DNA of 64,000 bases from Chamaecyparis obtusa (taxonomy: Eukaryota; Streptophyta; Pinopsida; Cupressales; Cupressaceae): assembly GCA_027943335.1 (NCBI GenBank), contig BSBK01000970.1, positions 2,993,501 through 3,057,500 of the forward strand. Reading direction: 5' to 3'. A program made the translations under genes and the position numbers. The notes below the pieces were generated by a model, which worked only from the letters and a program-made list of their open reading frames with translations, did no database searches and was not told where the DNA came from. Shown here piece by piece: positions 1 to 11,529 of this stretch (position 1 is the first letter of the stretch; each line of letters starts with the position of its first letter).

Positions 1-458
1 TGTTGCTCGCTTCTTCAGGAAATAGAAAAATTGGATCACCTATTTTCCATGTTTTGTCTCAATAATTTCAAGGTTCACAATTACAATCCATCTACACACA
101 TGAACCAATAGATACCTTTAGTTAAAAAAATTTATAACTAAAGAGTGTGTGTTTATTATTTGTTCTTTAAAAAATAATGGTGAATCACTTACGGTGGCCC
201 ACTGGAAAAAGAGCACTTATATCCGCTTAGTCGTATGATTGTCCCAACCACAATTTATTCAGAAGCTATATTTTGATTGTATTTCTTAGGAAGGGTTGCT
301 TTGTGTTTATGAATTCCATCAGATATATCAATTCTATACCTATGCATTTCCTGAGGTCCATCACCAAAGTTTGCAATACTTAGTACCTGTACATTTGGGA
401 CCAATGTTGAATCTCCATCATGAATTGCCTTGATTGCACCTAAACTTAATTCAGCCAT
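1..458 (-). pseudogene. RPA1 (replication protein A 70 kDa subunit) N-terminal fragment, two exons, disrupted
   Basis: RPA1 is the large subunit of the single-stranded-DNA-binding complex used in replication and repair; its N-terminal domain binds partner proteins. Read on the minus strand from an ATG at 458, the product begins MAELSLGAIKAIHDGD and continues with VQVLSIANF, HRYRIDISDGIH and, further on, GTIIRLSGYKC, matching the family pattern (GAI..I, VLQVL, RYR..LSDG, GSI..L..Y.C). Exon 1 ends at a consensus GTAAGT donor (192-187). A 101-bp intron ends in TGTAG at 92, and exon 2 (91 to 1) continues in phase with WIVIVNLEIIE and then IGDPIFLFPEEASN, as in RPA1. Two lesions are visible: an in-frame TAA at 257-255, and a one-base loss in an A-run in exon 2 just before IGDP. 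The retained intron argues against a processed retrocopy. The rest of the gene would lie beyond the left edge. Plant Helitrons can carry RPA-like genes, so capture by a transposon is an alternative. Confidence 0.75.
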
Positions 459-1409
459 GAATTGCAATTTATGACCACTCCTGTAGTAAAGATATATGAT
501 CCAAGACATTTGGTAATCAACACCAATGTTACTACTCTAAGAAAAGGAACAACTTGAAGGAACCATACCTAAACACAAGCTTCAAAATTTTCAAACGCAA
601 TGTGCCTTCGCAATGCTATCTATAATATTTAATTTCTATGGTTCCTAACAATTGTTTTAGTAGAGATTGTTTTCCAATGAAATTGGAAAACATTATCAAT
701 TTATACAAGTGTTATATCAATGCACATTATTGTCTAAATCAAGAGCACACAATGTTAGTTATGGATTAATCTCACACAAGTGTTGTATATTGGAATTCTT
801 TTATATAAATTCTAAACTATTAAACATAAGGAAAATATAACTGACCACTATAATATAGTTAATTCTTCTCATGCAGGTCCATGAAAAAAGACTGTATTGG
901 TTGGTTTATTGATTATTTTTAGTTACTCTTGTTTTTCACAAAGATGTTTTTTAAGTGTATAGTTTGCTATATTATAGCTTTGTAAGAAATAGAACCAACT
1001 ATTAAAGCATAATATCAAATTGAACAAAAGTAAATAAGTATACATAGACTTAAACAAGTTCTTACAATGAGTGTAATCTCTACAAACTAATGCTATCTAA
1101 GAGGAACCATGCAATGAAAGTCTAATGGTTTTTATTTTAATAACAAGTAAATATTCACGAAAAAGGCATATCACTATCCTAGAAAGCAATATCAGGCCTT
1201 TAAAATTGCCAGGAGCGATTTGCACAATGCTTTTAAAAAAAGACACATTTTTTAACATGACTTTAATAACCACACTACATTTCATTGCGAGTACAAAAGG
1301 ACCAACATTGACTATTTTATTCTTTACATTTGAAACAACAAAATACATCTATTCTTCCATTCTCAAGGAACACTTTAGGTGATAGCACTAAACAACAAGA
1401 CACTTTAAT
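459..1409. other. AT-rich intergenic DNA, nothing recognised
   Basis: This is upstream (in minus-strand terms) of the RPA1 fragment. An 83-codon open frame at 1097-1348 (minus) has an opposing open frame over the same bases. Neither shows a family motif, so neither is called. Confidence 0.5.
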
Positions 1410-1805
1410 CTAGGTAAAATTATTCCTCCATATTTGTCTCAAGATAGCCAAGTATTTGTCTTTAAGTTGTTGACCAATATCTACTTGATAGTATTCCGCA
1501 TATCTCTTTTCACGTAAGTATTCATGATATATTTCCAAAACCTGACATGTTGCATGGTACTTGCAAGCCAAATCCCCCACCATTTCAACTTGATAATCTT
1601 CCACATTTTGTGCCTCTTTAATCAACCGACTTGCCCCTTCAACAATCTCTTGACAATTGAGCATAATGTTATTCAAAAAGGCCTCAAGATTATTTGGGTA
1701 ATTGCCCAGCCAATCCACAGAGGCTGAGATGTTTCCTAACACATCATTGTTCTTTGAAGAGCTACTTGAAATAGTAACATATTCATTTGTCCTTGGATTT
1801 TCCAT
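1410..1805 (-). CDS. Hypothetical 131-residue helical protein or exon
   Basis: I do not recognise this protein. It starts MENPRTNEY, has a short serine run (residues 12-17), and then a long helix-like stretch rich in charged, Leu, Tyr and Gln residues, ending ILRQIWRNNFT. Its composition looks more like real coding sequence than the other short frames in the first 8 kb, and there is no low-complexity repeat behind it. On the minus strand the ATG is preceded by TACTTTCAG and a TA run, which resembles a 3' splice site, so this may be an exon rather than a whole gene. It lies about 950 bp upstream of the RPA1 fragment on the same strand. No family motif links it to that gene. Confidence 0.35.
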   Translation of the reverse strand: MENPRTNEYVTISSSSSKNNDVLGNISASVDWLGNYPNNLEAFLNNIMLNCQEIVEGASRLIKEAQNVEDYQVEMVGDLACKYHATCQVLEIYHEYLREKRYAEYYQVDIGQQLKDKYLAILRQIWRNNFT

Positions 1806-1815
1806 AACCTGAAAG

Positions 1816-1835
1816 TATATATATATATATATATA
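1816..1835. repeat. (TA)10 microsatellite
   Basis: Uninterrupted alternating TA, immediately upstream of the minus-strand 131-codon ORF. Confidence 0.9.
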
Positions 1836-3016
1836 AGGCTAAAAACAACTTTGAAATTTAACAAGTTAAACATCTAGTACAACCAAAACTTGATCTATGA
1901 CAAAATGATATTATTAATGAAGAAATAATTAAAAATTGAGAGTTTTTTTAAAATCAATACCAATAAAGGGTAAAAAATCCTTCTAAGAATGAGGAATCAA
2001 TATTATACAACACATCGGAATTTCTACGGATTTGCTACTATAATATTTTCAATATTTCAAAAATATTGTTCAACATCAATTATATTTAATATGTATACTA
2101 AAATAAAATATAAGAATTTATATTTCAACTTTTTAATTAATTTTAAAATTTGAACAATCAAATATTCGCAAAGACTATCATTTTTCATTAACTTCACTCG
2201 CTATTAAATATGGAGTATTTTAAGTTACACACCAAATTGTGTAATGATATTATTGATTCATCTACAATGCAATCTCATTTAAAACCCCATCACTTCAAAA
2301 TATAACATTTCACTTAACACTATGCCTTGTATTAGGGTTCCCACACTTAGAGGTGCGAGGGCAAACTTAACTTACAATTCTTTATATTGTAAAAATGGAT
2401 ATAAGATTTCATTCAAACACAATAAAATAATTTATAATAAACATATACATCACTTTTTAAAGATTATTAACAAACAAATTATGAATTGATAAATAAATTA
2501 TATTCGTCTGTTCACACTCCTAAGAGGAAATAAAAGTACACGTGGTTCTCCCTACCTTTAATACATTTGATACTCAGAAAACTCAAAACCCTCAATGTGA
2601 TCCAAAAAATATTCACACTCTAAAAATAAAATTAGTACAAACTAAAATTCTAAAAGCAAATCAAATCAATTCATTATATATTTTATTTGAAAATAACTAC
2701 ATCGTTATAATTTTAAATGTACTGCATCTTTATAATTGATTAAAAAACAACTATTACATAACAAAAATTCAAAGTTGTAAAACAATTAAATAAAATTACC
2801 AAAAGAAAATTGTTCAAATTTTTAAAAAAGTTTATAAATAAATTAAACTAAATATTATATACTTTTTAATATGTCAGAGATATTATATACATTTTATACT
2901 AAATATTATATACTTTTTAATTTCTATTTTCTTTCTGAACTCTCCAAACTGTTAATCTACTATGACTATCTAATAGAAATTTTATTTAATATAAATTAAT
3001 ATATCGACAAAATATT
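1836..3016. other. Very AT-rich DNA, no gene seen
   Basis: Low-complexity AT-rich sequence with short open frames only. No repeat family or coding motif was recognised. Confidence 0.5.
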
Positions 3017-3095
3017 AAAGTAGCCAGGTTTAGGCATTAATAGAAACAATTAAAGTAGAAACAATTAGTAGCATTAGTAGAAACTTGGCTACTTT
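3017..3095. repeat. Inverted repeat, 15-bp arms
   Basis: The arm AAAGTAGCCAGGTTT (3017-3031) pairs with AAACTTGGCTACTTT (3081-3095) with one G-T wobble. The right arm lies at the start of the first copy of the 220-bp direct repeat. It may be a decayed MITE end or chance; no target duplication was identified. Confidence 0.5.
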
Positions 3096-3290
3096 GGATA
3101 GAGTATTATTTTAGTTATGAAATTTAAATAATTAGAAATTAATGTAAATATATATAAGCAACATTTCTATTATATTTTCAATTAAATTCTATTTTTTAAA
3201 ATTTCAAATAAATCAACAATTAATTTTAGAGACATCTAAAACTGAAATCTAAATATATAATCTTTCTAAAAAAATTTGAGATTTATTAAA
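3071..3290. repeat. Direct repeat copy 1 (~220 bp)
   Basis: Begins GCATTAGTAGAAAC and ends AGATTTATTAAA. It is nearly the same as 3514-3735, with scattered substitutions and small indels. The sequence between the copies is telomere-like. The unit is non-coding and AT-rich. Confidence 0.8.
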
Positions 3291-3513
3291 CCTAACACTA
3301 ACCCTAATTTTAATCTTGAAATTGAAACTATCTCAATAGTTATTTTATCATATTCATAACCCTAATGTAAACCCTAACCCTTATACTAAAATTAAACTTT
3401 AATTTTAACCCTTACCCTCACATTATGCAACCCCTAAACATAATTCTCACCCTAATGTTAAACCCCAAGTGTGAGCAATATATTGTTTATTAAATTAGAA
3501 TTATATTATTTAA
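3291..3513. repeat. Degenerate telomere-like CCCTAA/ACCCTAA sequence between direct repeats
   Basis: Several AACCCTAA, ACCCTAAT and TAACCCTTA motifs lie between 3291 and 3475, in one orientation, separated by diverged AT-rich spacers. The plant telomere unit is CCCTAAA (TTTAGGG). The match is loose: this is an interstitial telomere-like tract at best, not a telomere. Confidence 0.5.
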
Positions 3514-3735
3514 GCATTAGTAGAAACCTGGCTACTTTGGATAGAGTATTATTTTAGTTATCAAATTTAAATAAATAGAAATTATTGTAAATATATATAA
3601 GAAACATTTCTATTATATCTTCAGTTGAAATTCCATTTTTAAAAATTTTTTAAATAAATCAACAATTAATTTTAGAAACATCCAAAACTTAAATCTAAAT
3701 ATATAATTTCTCTAAAAAAATTTAAGATTTATTAA
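3514..3735. repeat. Direct repeat copy 2 (~222 bp)
   Basis: Second copy of the 3071-3290 unit in the same orientation, starting GCATTAGTAGAAACC and ending AGATTTATTAAA. Copy 2 runs directly into unrelated sequence at 3736. Confidence 0.8.
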
Positions 3736-6079
3736 ATGGCAACTGTAATGCAGCTGTACTTGGAAGCATAAAGAGTTTTTAGTGGAACTTGTGAGTGAGC
3801 AAATGTTGTATCAAACAGCGAAATACATATAAGTGATATACATGTGTGTGTGGCTTTGGAGTATGTAACGATTTGAGTGCCAGTAGTTTGGGGGTACTTT
3901 GAATAAAATGATTTGATAAACAAAAAACCAACTATGCTTTCATTGATGATAGGGATACATATTTTTAAGGGTTGAGGAGTTGGTTTTACAAAATTAAGGA
4001 TTTAGGAATTGACCTGCATGTGGTTTCAACTTTCAAATGTAATAAGCAGAAGGCATCACGGCCACTGCAGATGTGCAAGGAACTCTGCTCACCAAAATAC
4101 ATAATAATTTCTTGCATATACCTTACAACATTATTCATATACCTTTTGCAATGCATCAATTTCCTAGTAAATGCGTTTTCCTTGCATTATTCATGCACTA
4201 CTTCAAAAATTTCCACAATGGCAGATACCTTTCAACATCAATTTCATATTAAGCTTGTTGAATGGCCAGTCAAGTCTTCAAACTGTGACTTGTCACTAAC
4301 AGAAGCAGGTACACTGTTTGTGAACTATATATATTATAATTATACAATATACTCAAAAAAATAGAAACGAAAACTCTAGCTCAAAATCCATGCTATTGAT
4401 AGGAGGTTTGGACTGAATCGGTAACAATGACAATCTGTCTATGGGCAATGATGATATCCAACCAAACCAAAAAATTCCCAACGCTTTTTCATTAAAAGAG
4501 AAAAAACAAAGGTATAAGAGATGCAGTCTAAGATGTGTCCCACGTTCTCAATCATCATACCAATAGACAGAAGAATCAATTAAACTAAACCAAAGGAACG
4601 TTCATATCTTTTGATACCAAGGAAAAAAATAAGATGAAACACTAATCGTTAACAAGGAAGCAAAATCACAGATATATCAATGAAAGATGTAACCAGAATG
4701 TTTGTTGAAATATGAATGTAAACATATGCTACAAGAAAGACAATTTAAACAAAGCCAAGCATAGTAATCAACTGCAATTAGCATAAAAATCACACACCTA
4801 TGGTAAATGGGAAACAATGATCGCAGTACCAAGTTTAAAGAGGAACAACAGCTTTTCGAGCAGCTTGTATGAATTGAGTTGCAGAGGATTTCTGGGCGAG
4901 GTGTTAAACCATACTTCGATGCAGATCAATTTATAGAAACAATGAGGCACCAATCTCTAGCAGGAAGTTGGTGAAATTTATTGTTCACACACATTTTCAA
5001 TTAAAAGCAGGGTTATTTTAACACACATTCAATTAACTGTTATTAAAATAGTTGCACATCCCCCGTATGAAATTCACTATAACAAAATTTGATGGTGCAA
5101 GCACAGCTGGATATTTAATAGGATTGCACTATACCACATGGGCCATCTGACACAACTCCTCAAAACTTGTAAAAACCAGCGCTGCCAACTTTCTGATAAC
5201 CAAAAGAAGCACTGCCAAAAGTTTCGGATAACAATCTTTTTCCCGGCATCCGACATCACGAGATTTGGTAGGTTTTCAACCCATAATAGCCTATCGGCTA
5301 ATTAAAATGTTTTCACACTTCATCCTTACCACCTTCTTAATCAAATTCAATTGCTATTGAAGATGAAATTCATCGGCCACTTGAATGGTGATTCATTGCC
5401 AATTTTGAGTGCAACTCGTTGGCTTAGGAAAGATTTCGTTGGTCTATTTGCAAAGGAGAAAAAAATGTTGACTTGGTCTCTAAATGTTTTTCATTTGAGC
5501 TTCCTTATAGAGGCATTCGACATGCTTAAAGAGTGTGACTCCTCATAAAGGCTGACTAGGCACTAATTTGGCCAATGAAAATTCTTTTAAATTAAATAAA
5601 ACAACCATAAGAGGTCAAATTGTTTTTTAATTTTAATCCTAAATTGAATCTCATGTCGACTCCAAGGAGGAAGCTAGCAGAAATTAGGTACCTAAGAGGA
5701 TGGAAATCCTCATGGAGGGGCATAATCCTCCCTCCATAAAGGATCAATTTTTCCTTTTCCCTTCATCCCCACCCTGTATTTATTTAGAGCATGGTTTGAT
5801 TCCTTCATCACAAATTTTAACTTTTTCCCAAGTATATATATTATTAATTAACTTGTAATTTGCATAAGAAACTAAACTGAATAAACTGAATAGTAAACAC
5901 AACCATAAAACAATGGAACTCATAACACCATATTTGTTATCGAGGAAACCATGGCCAAGGGAAAACCTCGGTGGGGATGGTACCCACAAATGATCCACTA
6001 ATCAAAAGTATCTTGTTAACTTAATTTGAATAGCTACAGGGCCCCATCAGTTTGAGTTGGATGTAAAAAATGGTAATAG
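3736..6079. other. Intergenic DNA without recognised genes
   Basis: Short open frames occur (for example 130 codons at 3972-4364 plus and 65 codons at 5351-5548 plus), but none has a recognisable motif. Around 5950-5990 the text GGTGGGGATGGTACCCAC resembles the 'cccaccggggtttt' tract of the copia LTRs elsewhere in the window (minus sense), so a decayed LTR fragment may lie here. Confidence 0.4.
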
Positions 6080-6880
6080 TAAGTTGGAAGAATGTATTAG
6101 CAATAATTAGGAGGAATTTTGGGTTGGCTACTATTTCTCCCCCTTCAACATGCTCATGTAAGGGTTTTCATAGTATATAGGATGAACATTTTTAGATGGT
6201 TACTAGGCTCAAGACTAGCTTCTTTACTTGAGTTATTATTAGAGACTACTCTAGGTTTTCCATAGTGTAATTGCTCATGTATTGTATGCCTCTTCAAATT
6301 TCATCCATCCAACTTGCAAATTAGTCTTGAAAAATGCTTTGTAAGTTCTTCAAAGTTCATCTATTCAACTTGCAAATTAGTCTTAAAAAATTCTTTGTAA
6401 GTTGGAAGAATGTATTAGTAGTAATTAGGAGTTTGGGGTTGGCTTGTATTAATACCGCCTTCAACATGATCATGTAGGCATTTCCTGGTATAAATATTTT
6501 TAGATGGTTGCAGGGATCAAGACTAGCTTCTTTACTTGAATTATTATTGGAGAATACTCTAGGTTTTTCATATTGTAATTTGCCTCTTCAAAGTTCATGC
6601 ATCCAACTTGTAAATTAGTCTTGAATTTTTTTTTGTAAGTTCGCAGAATGTATTTGCAATAATTAGGAGGAATTCATGGTTGGATACTAATTATACCCCA
6701 TTCAACGTGATCATGTAGGGGTTCTCATAGTAAATAGGATGAACATTTTAAGATGGTTATTGGGTTCAATACTAGCTTCTTAACTTGATTTATTATTGGA
6801 GAGTACTCTAGGTTTTTCATACTGTAATTTCTCATGGGTTGTATGCCTCTTCAAAGTTCATCCATCCAACTTGCAAACTC
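6080..6880. repeat. Tandem repeat, three units of ~240-320 bp
   Basis: Units start at about 6080, 6398 and 6636, each opening TAAGTTNGNAGAATGTATT and sharing 'tagatggtta..gg.tcaagactagcttctt' and 'ccaacttgcaaattagtctt' blocks. Unit 1 is longer because its last ~57 bp are themselves duplicated. The units have diverged by substitutions and indels. Non-coding; origin unknown. Confidence 0.8.
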
Positions 6881-7877
6881 ATTTTTCTCAGCTCCTCCTG
6901 AGATATACAAATCAGCTCACAACAATACATAGCTCCCACTAAGTGGTAGTCACCAATATTAGCCCATACAAAAAATATGCATATATATATGGTTGTTCAA
7001 AGTATTATTTTCACACACACACACACACATATATATATCGACCAATTATTTTAAATAGCTAAACAATTGTTGTTTCTTCTAACTTGTCAATATCAACTTC
7101 TACAAGATCGTGTTTGCATCTGACACTCACTCGAACATTAATTAAAATACGTACCACTATTTCCTTTGTGTATTCCTACCCTTTCAATGATGCAAAAAAT
7201 AGCGTGGAACTTCTAGTTATTCTTTTGCATTTTTATTATGGATATACAAAAGTCTTCTACACCACTATTATAGTGCACATTCAAAAGAAGAAAACATAGC
7301 AACAATAACAAACCCACAAGAAGGTAATGGAATTTATTTAATTGATAGCCACATCCCATCCTTCATGATAATTAGCTTATCAAAAATCATTTCTGGATAA
7401 ATTTTTTAATCTTTCTTCATGGATGCAATTTGCATATTAAGCCAATTGCTAAACGTACATTAACTTCTTTTGTACACCTAAGTAGTATTAGTAGTTTCCT
7501 ATTGCAATATAATAGTATTGTATTTATATAGTTTGTAGATAGTTGAAGCATTAGAATCTATAAAAAAACAAAATGACAAAAAGAGTGGGACTTTAGTAAG
7601 GATCCATGTAGTGGAATGAGAAGATAAGATGGTAACCATGATTATGAGACCCAAAATGTGGTGGTCAGTGAGATCTACATGAAAAACTCATCCAAACATA
7701 CCTACAACTCAAAGGACATCTAATTTTGCAAATGGTTGGTAGGTGTATCATCTTAAAAGTTAGCACCTATTAATTTGGAAGCTCTAAAGACTTCTTAGGC
7801 CCCATTTTAGTGGTCTCCTAGAACATGGATGCATTTATGCTTGAATTACCACTCTTTCCTCAAATTTTTATTTATTT
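6881..7877. other. Intergenic DNA with a CA/TA microsatellite at 7012-7038
   Basis: A (CA)9 run passes directly into (TA)n at 7012-7038. No coding motif was found in the remainder. A 71-codon open frame at 7084-7299 shows no family signature. Confidence 0.6.
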
Positions 7878-8375
7878 ATGACTGTTTCTTCTCTATTGTT
7901 GAGATCTTCAAGGATATTTCAATGCAAAATTCATCCTAGGTATAGGTTAGGGTTGACCTATCCATTTCTTTCTTGCTTAATGCAATCAGTACTTTTTTAT
8001 TTTGATTTAAAAATTGGTATAAAAGGAGGCCTACTCACCTCATTTGATCATCCACTTTTTACAAGAAGGATCCACTACACACATATACACTATATCCATG
8101 AATTTTCAAAGAACATCCTCACTTCCATACATTCAAGCCATCAATTGCAAGCAAGTTATCAAGGTGCATTCAAGAAGTTAAAGAAAGACTAGCAAGGATT
8201 CATTGAAGGCCCTCATCATCAATCATGCATTTCCATCTATAGACCTAGCTTCTTTCTTCACTGGAGATAGTGGAGTTGGACATCAAGGAAGGATATTTGC
8301 ATTCATCAATATTGCACAAGTATTCAAGCATTCAATCCTTTGAGAATTTGAGTATACATACATCCATGGACAATC
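7878..8375 (+). other. Possible decayed LTR fragment with TATA-like box
   Basis: TATAAAAGG at 8019-8027 is followed by a C/A-rich stretch and 'cattcaagc' segments, resembling the promoter and transcript-start part of a plant LTR. No second copy exists in the window, so this stays tentative. A 104-codon open frame over the same region has no recognisable domain. It abuts the truncated 5' LTR of the chromodomain element. Confidence 0.25.
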
Positions 8376-9820
8376 CTTATGGTATGCGGGCAAGTGTTTG
8401 CCAAAGTCTACCTAAGACTTGTCTTAGTTTTGGTCTTCTTTGTTAAAAGTTGTCAGCATATTCTCTAATTGGTCAAAAGTAAATTTGACCTCCTAATATG
8501 TGGAAATGAAGTAGGAAAAGGTTAAATGGGTCTAGATATACCCATGTGAACAATTTATACTCTTTATACTAGTGTCGGAGTTATTGACAACAAAAGTTGT
8601 AAAAGTTATCAATGACAACTTTGCAACTTTTCAAAGTTGTCATGACAAGATTGACCACTTTTATTAAAGTTGAAAAGAATCAGTTGAGGGTTAGTTTGGG
8701 AAGTTTTTTCTCCAAACTTGGACCTATTTAAGACCAATCTCAACTAGTGTTCAAGGTTGGCATCTCTGTATAGTCATTTTGCAAGTTTAATATACTGGTT
8801 AATCTCTGCAAATCTGGTAACAGTGAATATAATCCAATCATCCAAGTAATCATGGATTGATGTGGGAAAGATATTTTCATATTTAGATAGTGTTTTATAT
8901 TTATTTCATTTTGTGTGAAAACTTAGGTTTAGAACTTTTCTTTTATTTTCATTTATAAAAACTTTCCTTTGTGACTGGTTCACTGGTCCATATAGAGTTG
9001 AGAGTCTAAAAATGGCTCTAGCACGAGTTCCACCAGTGGGTTCTGTACGACCTTGTGGAATATGCTAAGGAAATTTATATACATTGTAAATATGGATTCT
9101 TGTACCAAAATATGCAAGATATGTAATTTTTACATCAAGCCCTATGCGAGTCCCAATGAACCCGGCTAGGTGGCTTAACTATTACAAACAAGAGATGGAG
9201 GGCTTTAAGGATTGGCAAACACAATCCAAGGCCATGGAAGTGAAGAAAAAAAACCAGAGATTCAAGATGATGTAGGAGAAGATGTGGTGAAGTCTTCTGA
9301 AGTGTTTCTAAAACCAATTTACCATTGTAATTAGGAAAAAGCTTGTAGCCCTTAAAAATAGGCCTAAATATAGAAAAGTGGTGTACGGATAGGATGAGAC
9401 TGGGAGACCTTAAAACTCTTTGAGATCTTCAAAAAGGGTAGAACATAAATTTTTTTGGGGATTTACTTAGCCCTTTTTGGCTAAGTTTGAGGAGATCGAG
9501 TGTTAGACCTAGAAGGTTAGAAGAAAGACCAACTTTGAACTAGTGAAATTGAACAATTAGGAAGCCTTCCATCTTATTTGCAGTAGAACCAAGTTTGGTG
9601 GTGTATGGAGATGGATTTAATGAATTGAGTCCATGAAGGGTGAATGGAGATAGAGTTGAATTTGCACTTAGTAGTGAGGTCTTGGAGAAAGGAGTGATTG
9701 GGGAAAGAGTTCCTCTAGTGTAGGGTCTTAGAAAAAACCCTAGAAAGATTAGGAGAAAGACCTTGAAGGATTCTAAGGAGTTAGAACTTAGGACTTAGGA
9801 GAAAAGAGACCTCCCTACCA
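8376..9820 (+). repeat. 5' LTR of the chromodomain gypsy element (left end uncertain)
   Basis: Matches 14595-15814 plus 22607-22937. Shared blocks include TATGYGGGCAAGTGTTT, 'ttggtcttctttgttaaaag' and the terminal CTCCCTACCA. It ends three bases before the primer site. Relative to the 3' copy it lacks about 90 bp found at 15662-15750, and a tandem duplication found at 22838-22925. Confidence 0.85.
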
Positions 9821-9823
9821 AAT

Positions 9824-9836
9824 TGGTATCAGAGCC
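9824..9836 (+). other. Primer-binding site, initiator Met tRNA type
   Basis: TGGTATCAGAGCC follows the LTR end after three bases. It is the standard complement of the 3' end of plant initiator Met tRNA used to prime minus-strand DNA synthesis. Confidence 0.9.
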
Positions 9837-9858
9837 TAACAAGGTTTGGGCTAAGTAT

Positions 9859-10920
9859 ATGTCAGAATCAGTGGGTGAGTTAGCCATGGTGAAAAATATT
9901 GAGTTGTCTAGGGAAGTAATAGATCAGAGAGAGGAGAATAGGACACTATGGGAAGAATTGGTAGCTCTTCTAAACAAATTAGGAGAAGTAGAAGAAAAGA
10001 CTGAATTGGTGAATGAGAAGTTAAAATAGGATGAAAACAAGGGTAAGGAAGTGGATGAAGATGATGAAGTCCGTAAACCCAATCCACCTATGCAAGAAGA
10101 ACCATTCCTCAAGGCCATAAAAGCCATTTGAGGGAAAGCTCTTGAAGGGGTACCTTTGTTTAGTGGGAAGATGGATCCTAAATTGGTGATGGAATGGATA
10201 GAGGGAATGGAGAACCATTTTGAGTGTGAAGGAGTTAGTGAGGCTCAGCAAGTGAAGGTGGCCAAATCTAGGATGAGGGGACCAACATTAACTTGGTGGA
10301 AGTTCCTTCAAACTGAAAGAGAAAAGATGGGCAAGAATCCAATAGCTACTTGGAAATCTATGGTGTTCAAGTTCAAGGAGAACTACTTGCTGGAAGACTT
10401 TGAGATCTAATTGCATAAGAAGAGACAAAACCTTAGGCAAATGGAATTGGATGTTGTAGCCTATACTGAGGAATTTCAAAAGCTATGTTTGAGATCCAAG
10501 AACCAAGATGAAGAAAGTGTTAATGTAGCTAGGTATTTGAATGGACTTAGGTGGAGAATCCAAGAGGAGATCATCCTATTAAGCCCCACTACTATACATA
10601 GATGTTATCAGCTAGCTATAAAAGTGGAAGATAAAGGAAAAAATAAGCAAGAAACTAGTACAAGAGGTAGAGGAAGAGGAAGAGACTCAAGATAGAGTCA
10701 TAAAGGCAATTTTAGTGGTAGAAGTAATGAACCAAAGAATCAAGGTGAACCCAATCTAACTGAACAAAATAGTGAGTCAAGTAGCATAGGTAAATTCGGT
10801 AAGGGAAGAGGTAGAATTGGAGGATTTGGTAGGGGCTCTCACTTTGCAAGCATCAAATGCTATAATTGTGGTCAGTTATGCCACCCTGCTTTTAGATGTC
10901 CGAATAAGGCATCAAGTTCA
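9859..10920 (+). pseudogene. gag (capsid/nucleocapsid) remnant of the gypsy element
   Basis: Gag proteins package the element RNA. The frame opens at ATG 9859 with a charged, heptad-like segment that looks coiled-coil (EENRTLWEELVALLNKLGEV). It continues into a capsid-type region from about 10150 (GKMDPKLVMEWIEGMENHF, RGPTLTWW, TWKSMVFKFKENY), then an Arg/Gly-rich tract at about 10660-10690. A CCHC zinc knuckle CYNCGQLCHPAFRC (spacing C-2-C-4-H-4-C, all four ligands present) lies at about 10858-10900. In-frame stops at 10027, about 10129, 10408 and 10693 break it. It shares one frame with the protease and pol behind it. Confidence 0.85.
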
Positions 10921-10944
10921 CAAGGAGAGAAGAAGATAGATTAT

Positions 10945-11360
10945 GATCAAGAAGCGGTTGGAAGTGTTAGAGCTCTGGAAGTGAATCTTGATTCAGAAAA
11001 TAGAGAGAATCTCATGTTTAGGAGAGTTTTACTCAAGTAACCAATCAAGGAGGAACCCAAACAGAGAAGGGAACTATTTAGGATTAAGTGCAAGATCCTT
11101 GGTAAGGTGAACAAAGTCATTATAGACTTAGGCTCCACATATAATATAATCTCAGAGGAGGCAGTCCAAAAATTGAAACTCACTAGGATACCTCATACCA
11201 ATCCCTTCAAGGTTACTTGGCTCAATAAAGGGTAGAATATTCTTGTTAATGAACAAGTGTGGGTTGAATTTTCTATAGGAGAGTATCAAGACAAGATGCT
11301 TTGTGATGTTTTTCTAATGGATTCTTTCCATCTATTGTTAGGCATACCATGGTGATATGA
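10945..11360 (+). pseudogene. Aspartic protease remnant of the gypsy element
   Basis: The retropepsin-type protease cleaves the Gag-Pol precursor. The active-site region reads IIDLGSTYNIIS, where the family has D-S/T-G: the Asp and Gly remain but the middle residue is Leu. The downstream hydrophobic stretch DVFLMDSFHLLLGIPW matches the family's C-terminal 'LGxPW' feature. In-frame stops at 11038 and 11233 and after the GIPW motif (about 11353) break it. Confidence 0.75.
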
Positions 11361-11529
11361 CTGAGATGCAATCCATCATGGGAAGAGGAATTTGTATACC
11401 TTCAAGAAAAATGGGGTCACTTATAAAATTTAGTCACTTGTTGAAGAAGGAGCAATAATTTCAAGGAACTCAAATGTACTTTTCATGAGTGGTAAAGAGT
11501 TATTTCATTAAATTAAAGAGGAAGAAGGA

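Noticed and set aside
3291..3475. A true telomere or chromosome end
   Set aside because: Motifs are too degenerate and are flanked by ordinary sequence on both sides.
3972..4364. 130-codon plus-strand frame
   Set aside because: Contains Cys/Ile-rich text with no family motif and AT-run C-terminus; probably chance in AT-rich DNA.
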